DNA of 64,000 bases from Hyphomicrobium_A sp963817485 (lineage in GTDB: Bacteria; Pseudomonadota; Alphaproteobacteria; Rhizobiales; Hyphomicrobiaceae), in the NCBI GenBank assembly GCA_963817485.1, contig CAWFOR010000012.1:62001-126000 (forward strand), given 5' to 3'. The notes under the pieces are model-generated. The model made no database searches. It was given only the letters and a program-made list of their open reading frames with translations, and was not told the origin of the DNA. Of the stretch, positions 55,156 to 63,945 are shown one piece after another (position 1 is the first letter of the stretch; each line of letters opens with the position of its first letter). The position numbers and the translations under genes were made by a program.

Positions 55156-55440
55156 TCAGGTCTTCCGGCCGAGCAGGAAGCCGACGACAACGGCGAACAG
55201 CGCCACGATCTCCTTGGAATAGTCCTTGAAGTCCTTGTTGTAGCCCTCGAGCAGCAGCGCCGCTGAGACGACGGCCAAAGCGAGCAGCGCGATCACGTCG
55301 CCGACGCTGAGCGCGGGCAAGAGGCCGCGGCGCGGTGGCGGCGTATAGGCTCGCGGCCGCGCATCGGGCACATCTGTATAGGTCTGCGCATCGTCGGCAA
55401 GCTCGTCGTCGTCATCGTCTTCGTGCTTTTTCTTGCCCAT
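55156..55440 (-). CDS. Small acidic membrane protein
   Basis: A 94-residue protein starting MGKKKHEDDDDDELADD. An acidic N-terminus and a Pro/Arg linker are followed by two hydrophobic helices (about 46-65 and 78-92) separated by YNKDFKDYSKEI. No family is recognised. It lies 6 bp from the regA stop in convergent orientation. A role cannot be proposed. Confidence 0.7.
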   Translation of the reverse strand: MGKKKHEDDDDDELADDAQTYTDVPDARPRAYTPPPRRGLLPALSVGDVIALLALAVVSAALLLEGYNKDFKDYSKEIVALFAVVVGFLLGRKT

Positions 55441-55513
55441 AGCCGCCCGAACCTCGCGTGAAATAAAATTGATGCCCTCTCGGCATTTATACGCCGGCGG
55501 CTCAGACGCGTAA

Positions 55514-56059
55514 TCAGGAAATCTTCAAGGCCGGGTCGAGCACGGCCTGCAGCGTCAGCGCCGCGCAGTGCGCAAAGCGCAGCGTCATCGCCTTGCGGCG
55601 GGCAGGTGCGAGCCGCGTCTCTGGCGCTGCACGCACGACCTCGCCGCCGTAGCGGTCCGCGAGGATGAGCCCGGCGTCGGCCGGGAGCAGCTCGACCGGG
55701 AAGGCGGGCGCCACCGCGAAGTACAGCGCATCGGAAAAATCCCGGTATTCCGGCCACTTGTGATCGGTGCGGAAGTCCTCGACGCTGGACTTCACCTCGA
55801 CGATCCACAGATCGCCATTCTGCGCCAGAGCGACCACGTCGGCGCGCCGCCCGTTCGGCAGCGGCATCTCGGCAATGCAGGCGTGGCCAAGGTCGCGCAT
55901 GAGCCGGCAAACGCCGCGGCAAACCTCGCGCGTGACGGCTTCGCGGCACAGCTCCTGCTCGGACGTCGCGCAGCCTCCGTCCTGTTCGGCCACTCCGCTG
56001 CCGGCGTCCTCCGCCACACCGATGCCGATATCCCCGGCTTTATCCTCTGGTGCCGTCAT
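55514..56059 (-). CDS. mmcB: MmcB-family DNA repair protein
   Basis: A 181-residue protein of the MmcB (DUF4881-like, endonuclease-fold) family. The conserved core reads GRRADVVALAQNGDLWIVEV, VEVKSSVEDFRTDHKWPEYR and DALYFAVAPAFPVELLPADA, the layout of a PD-(D/E)xK nuclease with Asp and ExK residues. In Caulobacter MmcB acts with ImuABC-type mutagenic repair. The start at 56059 was chosen because the longer frame upstream is non-conserved. It is divergent from the Lon-related gene. Confidence 0.85.
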   Translation of the reverse strand: MTAPEDKAGDIGIGVAEDAGSGVAEQDGGCATSEQELCREAVTREVCRGVCRLMRDLGHACIAEMPLPNGRRADVVALAQNGDLWIVEVKSSVEDFRTDHKWPEYRDFSDALYFAVAPAFPVELLPADAGLILADRYGGEVVRAAPETRLAPARRKAMTLRFAHCAALTLQAVLDPALKIS

Positions 56060-56216
56060 CGATCCGCCGCAAGCTGGTGGCACGGGACGGGTAGGGGAGC
56101 GTGCTGATCCGTTGACATTTCTCCGTCGTGCGTGCCGTTCCCCGGCCGCCCGGCCCTGTTCTTGGCGTTGTGGCCCCTCATCTGCCCACTTTAAAGCAAG
56201 ACGAGCGCCTAACCCC

Positions 56217-57983
56217 ATGTTCTTCAAACGCGCCAAGCAAGGCAAGAGCAAGTCCGGCGCCGCTGAGACCGCGGCGGCGCAACCGGAGGCGTCCGCGACC
56301 GCGCCACCGCCCGACGCGCAAGCCAGTCTGAATGGGTCGAGCTCGCCGTTGCCGAACCTCGATGCCAAGGGGCTCGACCCCAAGACGCTCGGCTTCGAGA
56401 CAACCGCGGATATCGAGCCTGGGGATGGCCTCGTTGGCCAGGCGCGCGCGCTGAATGCGCTCACCTTTGGCGCCGGCATGAAAGGTCCAGGCTACAACAT
56501 CCTCGTCACCGGTAGGGACGGCTCCGGCTACGCCGCGACCGTGCGCTCCGAGCTGCAATCGATTGCCCGGATCGCGGAGAAGCCCGCCGATTGGGTCTAC
56601 GTCAGCTCGTTTGACTCAACCGGCGGATTTCGCGCGCTGAAGCTGCCGGCCGGCACGGCGAAAGCCTTCGCCGACGGTATGGCGCAAGTCATCGACCGCC
56701 TCGCCGACGCGCTCCCCGCCGCCTTCGCGGCAGACGACTACGAGTTGAAGCGCCGCACGATCGAGGAGGAGTTCCGCTTCAGCCGCGAGGACGCGCTTGA
56801 GACTTTGCGCCGCGAGGCGGAATCTCAGAACATCGCGCTGCTGCGCACGCCCTCCGGAGTCGCAGTGGCGCCGATCCTCGAAGGCAAGGTGGTCAAGACC
56901 GACGTATTCAACTCGGTTCCTGAATCGCTGCGCCGCGAGGTCGAGACCAAGATTGCCGCGCTCGAATCGGAGATCGAAGCGCTGCTCGCCGAGCGCCCCG
57001 GCGCCGAGAAGGCGCGCCGCGACCGCCTCCTGGCGTTGAACGAGCAAGTCGCCGGGCGCCAGGTGCGGGCGGCGCTGGACGAGCTGAAGATTCAGTTCGG
57101 CGACACGTCCGGCGTCGAGAGCTTCATCAAGGCCGCCGGCCGCGACCTCATACGCAACGCGGCGCTGTTTCTCGGCTCGGGTGCAAACGACAGCGTCAAG
57201 ATCCCCGTCGGCTCGATCGGCGATCCGCGTTTCACGCGCTATCGCGTGCACATCATGGCGGCGAGTGGCGCCACGCCCGGCGCGCCCGTGGTGGCCGAGG
57301 CCAACCCGACCTATGCCAACATTTTCGGTCGCGTCGAATCGGCGAGCGGCGGCGAAGGGCACACCGCCCAAGTCGGACGCATCAAGTCCGGTGCACTGCA
57401 TAAGGCGAACGGCGGCTTCCTCTTGCTGGAGGCGCGCGAGCTGCTTGCCGCCCGGCCGACGGCCGAAGCGCTTGCCCGCGCGCTGGAAGCAGGCGAGATC
57501 CGCTTCGATCCGCCGTCGGAGCCAGTAGCGCTCGGCTCGAGCGAGATCCCGGACCTCGAGGCCATTCCGCTCAACGTGAAGCTCGTCGTCCTCGGCGACG
57601 CAGAGGATCAGCGCGCGCTCGCCAAGAGCTGCCCGCATCTCGTCCGGCTGTTCAAGGCAGAGGCCGAGTTCGAGGACGCAGTCGAGCGCTCGGATGAGGT
57701 CATCACGGCCTATGCGCGCACGATTGCCAGCATCGTGGCGCAGAACTCCCTGAAGCCGGTCGACGCCGACGGCGTCGCCATGCTCATCGACGAGGCCGCA
57801 CGCAAGGCCGGCGGCAACGGCAAGCTGTCGCTCGAGGTCGGCCATATCGCCGACATCTGCCGCGAGGCCGACCACTGGGCCGGGCGCGAAGGGCGCAAAG
57901 TCACCTGCGGTCCCGACGTTAAACGCGCGCTCGATGAGCGCACGGGCCGCTCTCCCGAGCGCGGGACAAGGTCGTTGTCATGA
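56217..57983 (+). CDS. Lon-related ATPase-like protein lacking the protease domain
   Basis: A 588-residue protein matching the AAA_32 part of Lon-related (LonB-type) proteins: KTLGFETTADIEPGDGLVGQ, PADWVYVSSFDSTGGFRALK, ALLRTPSGVAVAPILEGKV and the winged C-terminal helices ending HIADICREADHWAGREGRKV. The nucleotide loop reads VTGRDGSGYAATVRSE, without a normal GKS/T. The protein ends where the Lon protease domain should begin, and no Ser-Lys dyad is present. The next gene overlaps as ATGA and encodes something unrelated. It may be a regulatory or scaffold ATPase-like protein. Start at 56217 (MFFKRAKQGKSKSG). Confidence 0.82.
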   Translation: MFFKRAKQGKSKSGAAETAAAQPEASATAPPPDAQASLNGSSSPLPNLDAKGLDPKTLGFETTADIEPGDGLVGQARALNALTFGAGMKGPGYNILVTGRDGSGYAATVRSELQSIARIAEKPADWVYVSSFDSTGGFRALKLPAGTAKAFADGMAQVIDRLADALPAAFAADDYELKRRTIEEEFRFSREDALETLRREAESQNIALLRTPSGVAVAPILEGKVVKTDVFNSVPESLRREVETKIAALESEIEALLAERPGAEKARRDRLLALNEQVAGRQVRAALDELKIQFGDTSGVESFIKAAGRDLIRNAALFLGSGANDSVKIPVGSIGDPRFTRYRVHIMAASGATPGAPVVAEANPTYANIFGRVESASGGEGHTAQVGRIKSGALHKANGGFLLLEARELLAARPTAEALARALEAGEIRFDPPSEPVALGSSEIPDLEAIPLNVKLVVLGDAEDQRALAKSCPHLVRLFKAEAEFEDAVERSDEVITAYARTIASIVAQNSLKPVDADGVAMLIDEAARKAGGNGKLSLEVGHIADICREADHWAGREGRKVTCGPDVKRALDERTGRSPERGTRSLS

Positions 57984-58843
57984 TCGCGCATGTCGCCGCT
58001 GCCGGCGAGGAGCGGGGCCGCGTCGTCGTCTGGCTCCCGACCGCTGGGCGCGCGAGCCCGCCCGCTATCGAAGCGGCTATGAGGCTCGCCCGCGCCTTCG
58101 GCTCCGAGGTCGAGAGCCTGTTCGTGGAGGATAAGCAGCTCTTCGATCTCGCACAGTTTCCATTCGCGCGTCAGCTCGCCTCCGGGGAGGGCTGGCGGTC
58201 GATGGCCGCGCCCGATCTCGAGCACGAGCTGCGCTTCGTGGGCGCGGCGCTCCAGCGCCAGGTGGCAGATGCCGCCAAGCGTGCTGCGATCCCGTGCCGC
58301 GCGCGGACCATGCGCGACGATCCGCTCGACGCCCTGGCCAAGGCCTGCGCCGAGAACGGTCCGTGGAACGTCGTCGCCATCGCCGAGCCATTCGCCGCGA
58401 CCGACGACAAGCGGCTGCGCGAGGTGTTCGCGAGCGTAAGCGATACGACCGGCGTCATGGTTGCCGGGCCGGCGGCGCGCATCTCATCGGGGCCCGTAGT
58501 CGCGGCGGTCGAGCACTTCGAGCGGCTGGGGCCGATGCTCAAGGCGGCGGAGCGGCTCGCGCGTGCGGCAAATAGCGATGTGAAGCTGATGCTCGTAGGC
58601 AATCGGCCGAACGACCTCTCCGAGCTAGAGGGCCGAGCGCGGCTGCTGTTCGGCGAAAGCGGAGGCCCAGAGTTGGAGACGGTACTGGCTGCGCGCGGCG
58701 ATGTTGCTGCCATGGCCGGGGCCGTGCGCCGTCACAAGGCCGGCCTCGTGCTGGCGCAGTACGGCGGGCTCGTCGTCTCGGGCGAGGATACGCCGCGCTC
58801 GCTCGCCGCCGCGCTTCCCTGCCCGCTGCTCGTGGTGCGGTGA
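57980..58843 (+). CDS. Universal-stress-protein-like, coupled to the Lon-related gene
   Basis: A 287-residue protein starting at ATG 57980, overlapping the previous stop as ATGA. The N-terminal half has a USP-like beginning (RVVVWLPTAGRASPPAIEAA, MRLARAFGSEVESLFVEDK). The C-terminal half repeats a nucleotide-fold pattern (GPVVAAVEHFERLGPMLKAA, LPCPLLVVR). It may hold two alpha/beta units of the USP/HUP kind, but this is tentative. Tight coupling implies it works with the protease-less Lon-related protein. Confidence 0.68.
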   Translation: MIAHVAAAGEERGRVVVWLPTAGRASPPAIEAAMRLARAFGSEVESLFVEDKQLFDLAQFPFARQLASGEGWRSMAAPDLEHELRFVGAALQRQVADAAKRAAIPCRARTMRDDPLDALAKACAENGPWNVVAIAEPFAATDDKRLREVFASVSDTTGVMVAGPAARISSGPVVAAVEHFERLGPMLKAAERLARAANSDVKLMLVGNRPNDLSELEGRARLLFGESGGPELETVLAARGDVAAMAGAVRRHKAGLVLAQYGGLVVSGEDTPRSLAAALPCPLLVVR

Positions 58844-58965
58844 CGTTAACCGCCCCGTTGCAATGTTCTGGCGCTCCATGTCTCGCTTCCCCGAATTGGT
58901 AGCCCGCAAAGCAAAAAGCCCATAATTTGCGTGAAGAGGGCCGCGCCTCTGGATTGCCGCCAACC

Positions 58966-59760
58966 ATGATTTCTTTTCTCACAAGGCAGCCGCTCTGGTT
59001 GTCCGGATTGCTTCTTGTCGGATTGGCGACTGCTCTGGCGATGCTTGGCCCGAGTCTCGTGCGCCGCTACGTCACTCTCGAAAAACTCACGACGAACCAC
59101 GAGGTCGCGGGGTTCAAGTTTGCGGTCGTGGGGGTGCTGTACGCGGTTCTGGTCGCCTTCGCGATCATCGTCGTGTGGGAAAAGTTCAACGAAGCCGAAA
59201 ACAACGTCGCACAGGAAGCTGGGGCCGCCGCGACGGTCTATCGTTTGTCGCAGGGCGTCGGCGAGCAGGCCGGGGACCCGCTCCGAGCCGCGCTCACCTC
59301 GTATCTCAAGGCTGCGATCGCAGATGATTGGCCGGCCATGGAACACGGTGGCGAAAGCCGCTCTGCGCAGCAAGCGCTCGATTCGGTTTATCGTGCACTA
59401 TTGGCATTCGGTACTTCCGAGCGACGCGATACCGCCCTGTTCACCGAGATACTGCGCCAGCTCGACATCGTGACACAGATGCGTCGCGCCAGGCTCGTTG
59501 CGGCCGAAGGCACTGTGCCTGGCGTGATATGGCCGGTTCTCTTCGTGGGTGCCGCCGTGACGATCGCTTTCACCTTCTTCTTTGGAACGCAGAACCTGCG
59601 CGCGCAGACGCTGATGACGGGCATGCTGTCGATCATTATTTTTTCCGTACTGTTGACGACAGTGGTCATCGATCGGCCATTCGCAGGGGTGGTGAAGGTG
59701 CAGCCTGATGCGCTCGCCGAGGTTCTCGCGGATTTCGGTGCGCCCGCGGCAAAGCCGTAG
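58966..59760 (+). CDS. DUF4239-family membrane protein
   Basis: A 264-residue protein with four hydrophobic spans: two near the N-terminus (about 10-30 and 48-68) and two near the C-terminus (about 188-208 and 215-237). A soluble helical domain lies between. The pattern GFKFAVVGVLYAVLVAFAII and WEKFNEAENNVAQEAGAAAT is typical of DUF4239, a family distantly bestrophin-like with no proven role. ATG 58966 has no strong ribosome site. It is convergent with ppk2, 14 bp away. Confidence 0.85.
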   Translation: MISFLTRQPLWLSGLLLVGLATALAMLGPSLVRRYVTLEKLTTNHEVAGFKFAVVGVLYAVLVAFAIIVVWEKFNEAENNVAQEAGAAATVYRLSQGVGEQAGDPLRAALTSYLKAAIADDWPAMEHGGESRSAQQALDSVYRALLAFGTSERRDTALFTEILRQLDIVTQMRRARLVAAEGTVPGVIWPVLFVGAAVTIAFTFFFGTQNLRAQTLMTGMLSIIIFSVLLTTVVIDRPFAGVVKVQPDALAEVLADFGAPAAKP

Positions 59761-59774
59761 GCTGCCAAGCAACA

Positions 59775-60644
59775 TCAATCCGCTGCGAAAAACTCAGGCC
59801 CGGAGCCGACGATCAGCGGGTCCGGCTTGCCGACCGCATCCTCGTCCTTGCCGTCGTAGGGGATCGCCGACAGCACCACGCGGATCGCCTCCAGCCGCGC
59901 GCGCCGCTGGTCGTTCGCGCGGATCACCGTCCACGGCGCGATCGTCGTGTGCGTGAAGCGGAAGATGTCGTGCTGCGCCTCCGAGTAGTCGTCCCACTTC
60001 TTGATCGCAGCGAGATCGATGTCGGTGATCTTCCACTTTTTGAACGGATCGTGCCGGCGCTCGTGGAATCGCTTCAGCTGCATCTCGCGTCCGATGACGA
60101 GGAACAGCTTGAAGAAGCGGATGCCGTCGCGCACCAGCAGCGCCTCGAAATCGGGTGCATCGCGTAGGAACGCGCTCGTCTGCTCCTCGGTGCAAAAGCC
60201 CATCACGCGCTCGACGCCCGCGCGGTTGTACCAGGAGCGGTCGAACAGCACGATGTCGCCTTGGGTCGGCAGGTGGCGGACGTAGCGCTGGAAATACCAC
60301 TCGCCCCGCTCCGTGTCGGTCGGCTTCGACAGCGCGACGGAGCGCGCGTGCCGCGGATTGAGGCGGCCGTGGAAGCGGCTGATGCAGCTACCCTTGCCGG
60401 AGGCGTCGCGGCCCTCAAACAGCACCACGAGCCGCTCCTCGTGTTTCTGGATGTGGTCCTGCAGCTTGATGAGCTCGAGCTGCAGCCCCAGAAGCTGCTT
60501 CTCATAGTCCTTCTTCTTGAGCTTCTCGTCATACGGATAGCCACCCGATCCCAAAGCTTTGTCCTCGATCTCCGCGGGCAGCTTGGGATCGTCGAGGTCG
60601 AAGCTGAGGCGTTTGCTCCCTTTGCCGCCCTTGGAGTCGTTCAT
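59775..60644 (-). CDS. ppk2: Polyphosphate kinase 2
   Basis: A 289-residue PPK2-family enzyme that transfers phosphate between polyphosphate and nucleotides. Walker A reads LFEGRDASGKGSCISRFHGR, the lid region is PTDTERGEWYFQRYVRHLP, and Walker B is VLFDRSWYNRAGVERVMGFC. It has one PPK2 domain of normal length, as in class I enzymes. It sits beside phoR and the pst genes, which fits phosphate storage and control. The ATG at 60644 begins a basic leader. Confidence 0.95.
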   Translation of the reverse strand: MNDSKGGKGSKRLSFDLDDPKLPAEIEDKALGSGGYPYDEKLKKKDYEKQLLGLQLELIKLQDHIQKHEERLVVLFEGRDASGKGSCISRFHGRLNPRHARSVALSKPTDTERGEWYFQRYVRHLPTQGDIVLFDRSWYNRAGVERVMGFCTEEQTSAFLRDAPDFEALLVRDGIRFFKLFLVIGREMQLKRFHERRHDPFKKWKITDIDLAAIKKWDDYSEAQHDIFRFTHTTIAPWTVIRANDQRRARLEAIRVVLSAIPYDGKDEDAVGKPDPLIVGSGPEFFAAD

Positions 60645-60786
60645 GGTGTGGTTCCCGTCATTAGGTGTTAGCGTTCCGCGGGGTCGCCTTCGCGCGGCCT
60701 CGAGCGCCTGTTTGAAAGGCCGGGCAAAGCCGATTATCTACCACGACTGCCGCCGCCCCAGGCGGCCCAGAGCAAAGCGCTAACAA

Positions 60787-62142
60787 ATGGCCATTGGCCC
60801 GGATCTGAGCAATCGCTGGACGGCGCGCAAGGACGAGTTCGAAGCCTGGAGCGCCCTGCTCTGGCTCGGCGCCAAACGGCGTGTGGCGGCACGCTGGATG
60901 CCGCTCGCGGCGGCGACCGCCATATTTGCCGTGCTGTTGCTGTTCCACGCGATCGACGCGTTGCCGGCGATCGCGAGCATCGCCGCTCTGTTCGTCGCCG
61001 CCGCTTTCTGGCCGCTCGATTCAACCGTGCTGATCGAGGCGCTGGCGGGCAGCGGCCGGTCGACGCGGACGGACGGCGCGCGCGGGCTCGACCGCAAGGG
61101 GTGGCGCGCCGTCGTCGATGCGATCCCCACCCCGGCCGTCGCGCTCGATGCCGCCGGCACAGTCGTGCACCACAACCGTCTCGTCGCCGAGCTGTTCCCC
61201 AAGATCGAGAATGGCCAGCCGGTGAGCCAGGTTACGCGCAACCCGGACCTTATCGCTGCGGTCGACCGTGCGCTTGCCGCGGAGGAGCGCATCAACGTCG
61301 AGCTGATCGAGCGCGTGCCGGTGGAGCGGCGCGTCACCGCGACGGTGTCGCGCCTTGCGCCCTCGGCGGAGCCCTCCTCGCCCTACCTGCTGGTGACGTT
61401 CCGCGATTTGACCGAGCAGGACCGGCTTGCCCAGATGCGCGCCGACTTCATCGCCAACGCGAGCCATGAGCTGCGCACACCGGTCGCGTCTCTGCGTGCG
61501 TTCGTCGAGACGCTGCAGGGGCCGGCGCGCGAGGACGTTGCCGCGCGCGACCGCTTCCTGCGGCTGATGGCGAGCCAAGCCGAGCGCATGACGCGGCTGA
61601 TCGACGACCTCTTGTCGTTGAGCCGCGTGGAGATGCGCGTGCACCTGCCGCCACGCGGCATCGTCGATCTCAACGAGACCGCTGCTTACGTGTGCCAGTC
61701 GCTCGAGCCCGTTGCCGAGAATGCGAAGATCAAGCTCGAGTTCTTCCGCGACGACGTGCCGGATCGCGTCCGCGGTGACCGCGAGGAGATCGTGCAGGTC
61801 TTGCAGAATCTGATCCAGAACGCGATCAAGTACGGCCGCGAGGGCGGACACATCGAGGTGCGCGTGGGGCGCGACGCCCCGCGCGGCTCGGGCAGCGCGC
61901 GCGTTTGGGTGAGCGTCGCGGACGATGGCCCCGGCATCGCGCCCGTGCACCTGCCGCGGCTGACCGAGCGCTTCTACCGCGTCAACGTCGCCTCGAGCCG
62001 CGAGAAGGGTGGCACGGGGCTTGGGCTTGCTATCGTGAAGCATATCCTCAACCGCCATCGGGGCGAGCTGCGGATTGCCTCGAAGCTCGGCGTCGGCTCG
62101 ACTTTTACGGCAAGCTTCGATGAGCTGGGCGCCGGAGGCTGA
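60787..62142 (+). CDS. phoR: Phosphate regulon sensor histidine kinase PhoR
   Basis: A 451-residue kinase with two N-terminal membrane helices (about 38-76), a PAS domain (about 105-220, AIPTPAVALDAAGTVVHHNR), H-box FIANASHELRTPVASLRAFV and the ATPase motifs QNLIQNAIKYG, VADDGPGI and GGTGLGLAIVKHIL. PhoR proteins sense phosphate limitation through the Pst system and phosphorylate PhoB. Its identity rests on architecture plus pstS and pstC downstream. The ATG at 60787 begins the conserved leader. Confidence 0.92.
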   Translation: MAIGPDLSNRWTARKDEFEAWSALLWLGAKRRVAARWMPLAAATAIFAVLLLFHAIDALPAIASIAALFVAAAFWPLDSTVLIEALAGSGRSTRTDGARGLDRKGWRAVVDAIPTPAVALDAAGTVVHHNRLVAELFPKIENGQPVSQVTRNPDLIAAVDRALAAEERINVELIERVPVERRVTATVSRLAPSAEPSSPYLLVTFRDLTEQDRLAQMRADFIANASHELRTPVASLRAFVETLQGPAREDVAARDRFLRLMASQAERMTRLIDDLLSLSRVEMRVHLPPRGIVDLNETAAYVCQSLEPVAENAKIKLEFFRDDVPDRVRGDREEIVQVLQNLIQNAIKYGREGGHIEVRVGRDAPRGSGSARVWVSVADDGPGIAPVHLPRLTERFYRVNVASSREKGGTGLGLAIVKHILNRHRGELRIASKLGVGSTFTASFDELGAGG

Positions 62143-62212
62143 TGGTCGCGCCGCTCGTTGGCCCCATCATCTGCGGTTGCGTGGCCTCTCGGCGCAGCCC
62201 ATAGTCCCGCGC

Positions 62213-62491
62213 ATGATGGAAAAAGCTTCAGCGGCCGGGTGGGTGGTTCAATTGACTATCCCCGGAGTTCTGGTTGTGCAGCCCGAGGGGGCCAAATGGC
62301 GTCCCGCCGTGACCACAGCCCCAACCTTCCAGTTCTTTAACGTCGCGATCGTGTCGGCCGATAAGGCAATCGAGGCGGCGCGGAAGAAGCTTGGCGCCTC
62401 CGCGGAGGCCGCCCTGAGCGTCGTTCGGGCGCTATCACCGGCCGAGATCGACCATCTCAAGCTGAAGGTCGGCGAGGCAGAGCCCGCCTGA
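62213..62491 (+). CDS. Small hypothetical protein between phoR and pstS
   Basis: About 92 residues beginning MMEKASAAGWVVQLTIPGVL. It reads as an alpha/beta mini-domain (PTFQFFNVAIVSADKAIEAA, LGASAEAALSVVRALSPAEI) with no motif. No strong ribosome site lies before the paired ATG codons at 62213. Composition is less GC-rich than in phoR, and it is on the same strand, 70 bp after phoR. It is not recognised, and could be a chance frame. Confidence 0.5.
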   Translation: MMEKASAAGWVVQLTIPGVLVVQPEGAKWRPAVTTAPTFQFFNVAIVSADKAIEAARKKLGASAEAALSVVRALSPAEIDHLKLKVGEAEPA

Positions 62492-62596
62492 CCAAGGCTA
62501 CGCTCGCGAAAGCGACGGCTGGTTGTTCGACATGGACACCCATTTTGCCCAAAATCGCGATTATTCTTAAAATTCCATCATAATCAATACATTAAC

Positions 62597-62614
62597 CTGT
62601 CACTAAAGTATAGT
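62597..62614 (+). promoter_or_regulatory. Candidate Pho-box half-site and -10 before pstS
   Basis: In an AT-rich patch (62540-62625), unusual here, CTGTCAC (62597-62603) matches a PhoB half-site and TATAGT (62609-62614) follows as a -10-like element. The second half-site is weak or absent. PhoB control of pstS is expected from family knowledge; this site is only a candidate. The rest of the 250-bp gap shows no gene. Confidence 0.38.
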
Positions 62615-62741
62615 TGCAGTGGTCTATTGAGTGTCCGGCCGATGCGAGGCGTCGGCGGGCGGGGGCCAAAGAGGCCGTATTTCCGAGGTCCAGCAGTACA
62701 GCACGGGCCCGCGCATTCACCTCCAAGACTGGGAGATTAGT

Positions 62742-63803
62742 GTGAGCACAAAGTTCATCGCCTATACGGCGGCGGCGGCCGTCGTTGGCACGTTCGCGTT
62801 TGCCGGCGAGGCGTCGGCGCGCGACCAGATCCACGTCGCCGGCTCGTCCACGGTGCTGCCGTATGCCAACATCGTTGCCGAGCAGTTCGGCAAAACCTAT
62901 TCGAACTTCAAGACGCCGATCGTCGAGTCGGGCGGCAGCGGCGCCGGCATCAAGCAGTTCTGCCAGGGCCTCGGCGACGCCACGATCGACATCGCGAACT
63001 CTTCGCGCAAGATCAAGAAGGACGAGATCGAAGAGTGCGCCAAGAACGGCGTGAAGGAGATCGTCGAGGTCCAGTTCGGGTATGACGGCATCGTCTTCGC
63101 CGTCGACGCCAAGGGCGCCGATTGGGCTATCGAGCCGAAGGATATCTTCCTCGCTCTCGCGGCCGAGGTGCCGAAGGACGGCAAGCTCGTCGCCAACCCC
63201 TACAAGACCTGGAAGGAAGTGAACCCCTCGCTCCCCGACTGGCCGATCATCGCCTACATCCCGGGCGAAAAGCACGGCACGCGCGAAGTGTTCGAGGAGA
63301 AGGTCCTGCACGCTGGCGCCAAGGCCGCGGGCGCCGACACGCTCTTCCTCGCCAAGGCCGAGGGTGCCGACGACGCAGCCAAGAAGAAGGCCGCCGACAA
63401 GGCTGCTACGAAGGTCCGCAAGGACGGCGCCGCGGTCGATATCGACGGCGACTACACCGAGACGCTCGCCCGCCTCACCTCGAACCCCAAGGGCGTGGGC
63501 GTGTTCGGTCTGTCGTTCTACCAGAACAACACGGACAAGCTGAAGGTCGCCACGGTCAGCGGCGTGAAGCCGTCGGTCGAGACCGTTGCCGCCGGCAAAT
63601 ATCCGGTGTCGCGTCCGCTGCAGTTCTACGTGAAGAAGGCGCACATCGGCGTCATCCCGGGCCTGAAGGAATACGTTGAGTTCTTCTCGTCCGACAAGAT
63701 GATCGGTCCCGATGGCCCGCTCGCGGAGTATGGCCTCGTCCCGGCTCCTGACGCGGAGCGTCAGAAGCTGCAGGAGGCCGTGAAGGCCGCCAAGACGATG
63801 TAA
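62742..63803 (+). CDS. pstS: Phosphate ABC transporter substrate-binding protein
   Basis: A 353-residue periplasmic phosphate-binding protein with a signal peptide (residues 1-26, ending EASA). The phosphate-binding segments IHVAGSSTVLPYANIVAEQF and IVESGGSGAGIKQFCQGLGD are visible, with EKHGTREVFEEKVL contributing further ligands. GGGAGAT precedes the GTG start at 62742. It begins the pst operon; a stem-loop after its stop and then pstC follow. Its Lys/Ala-rich insert (about 205-230) is a little unusual. Confidence 0.93.
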   Translation: MSTKFIAYTAAAAVVGTFAFAGEASARDQIHVAGSSTVLPYANIVAEQFGKTYSNFKTPIVESGGSGAGIKQFCQGLGDATIDIANSSRKIKKDEIEECAKNGVKEIVEVQFGYDGIVFAVDAKGADWAIEPKDIFLALAAEVPKDGKLVANPYKTWKEVNPSLPDWPIIAYIPGEKHGTREVFEEKVLHAGAKAAGADTLFLAKAEGADDAAKKKAADKAATKVRKDGAAVDIDGDYTETLARLTSNPKGVGVFGLSFYQNNTDKLKVATVSGVKPSVETVAAGKYPVSRPLQFYVKKAHIGVIPGLKEYVEFFSSDKMIGPDGPLAEYGLVPAPDAERQKLQEAVKAAKTM

Positions 63804-63829
63804 GTCGCCTTCGCGCTTCGACTACCGGC

Positions 63830-63860
63830 GGTCCGGGTTGCATATTTGGCAGCCCGGACC
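63830..63860 (+). repeat. Stem-loop between pstS and pstC
   Basis: A 12-bp stem with one wobble pair, GGTCCGGGTTGC and GCAGCCCGGACC, encloses a 7-nt loop, 26 bp after the pstS stop. No T-run follows. Such intercistronic hairpins commonly raise pstS mRNA relative to the permease genes. Confidence 0.6.
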
Positions 63861-63945
63861 GTCGCAGTCATCGCCGAACGTCACACTTTACGATTTGCGG
63901 CGGGATGGGCTATTGCAAGCCCCATCGCCGAGAAGGGCCACTCCG

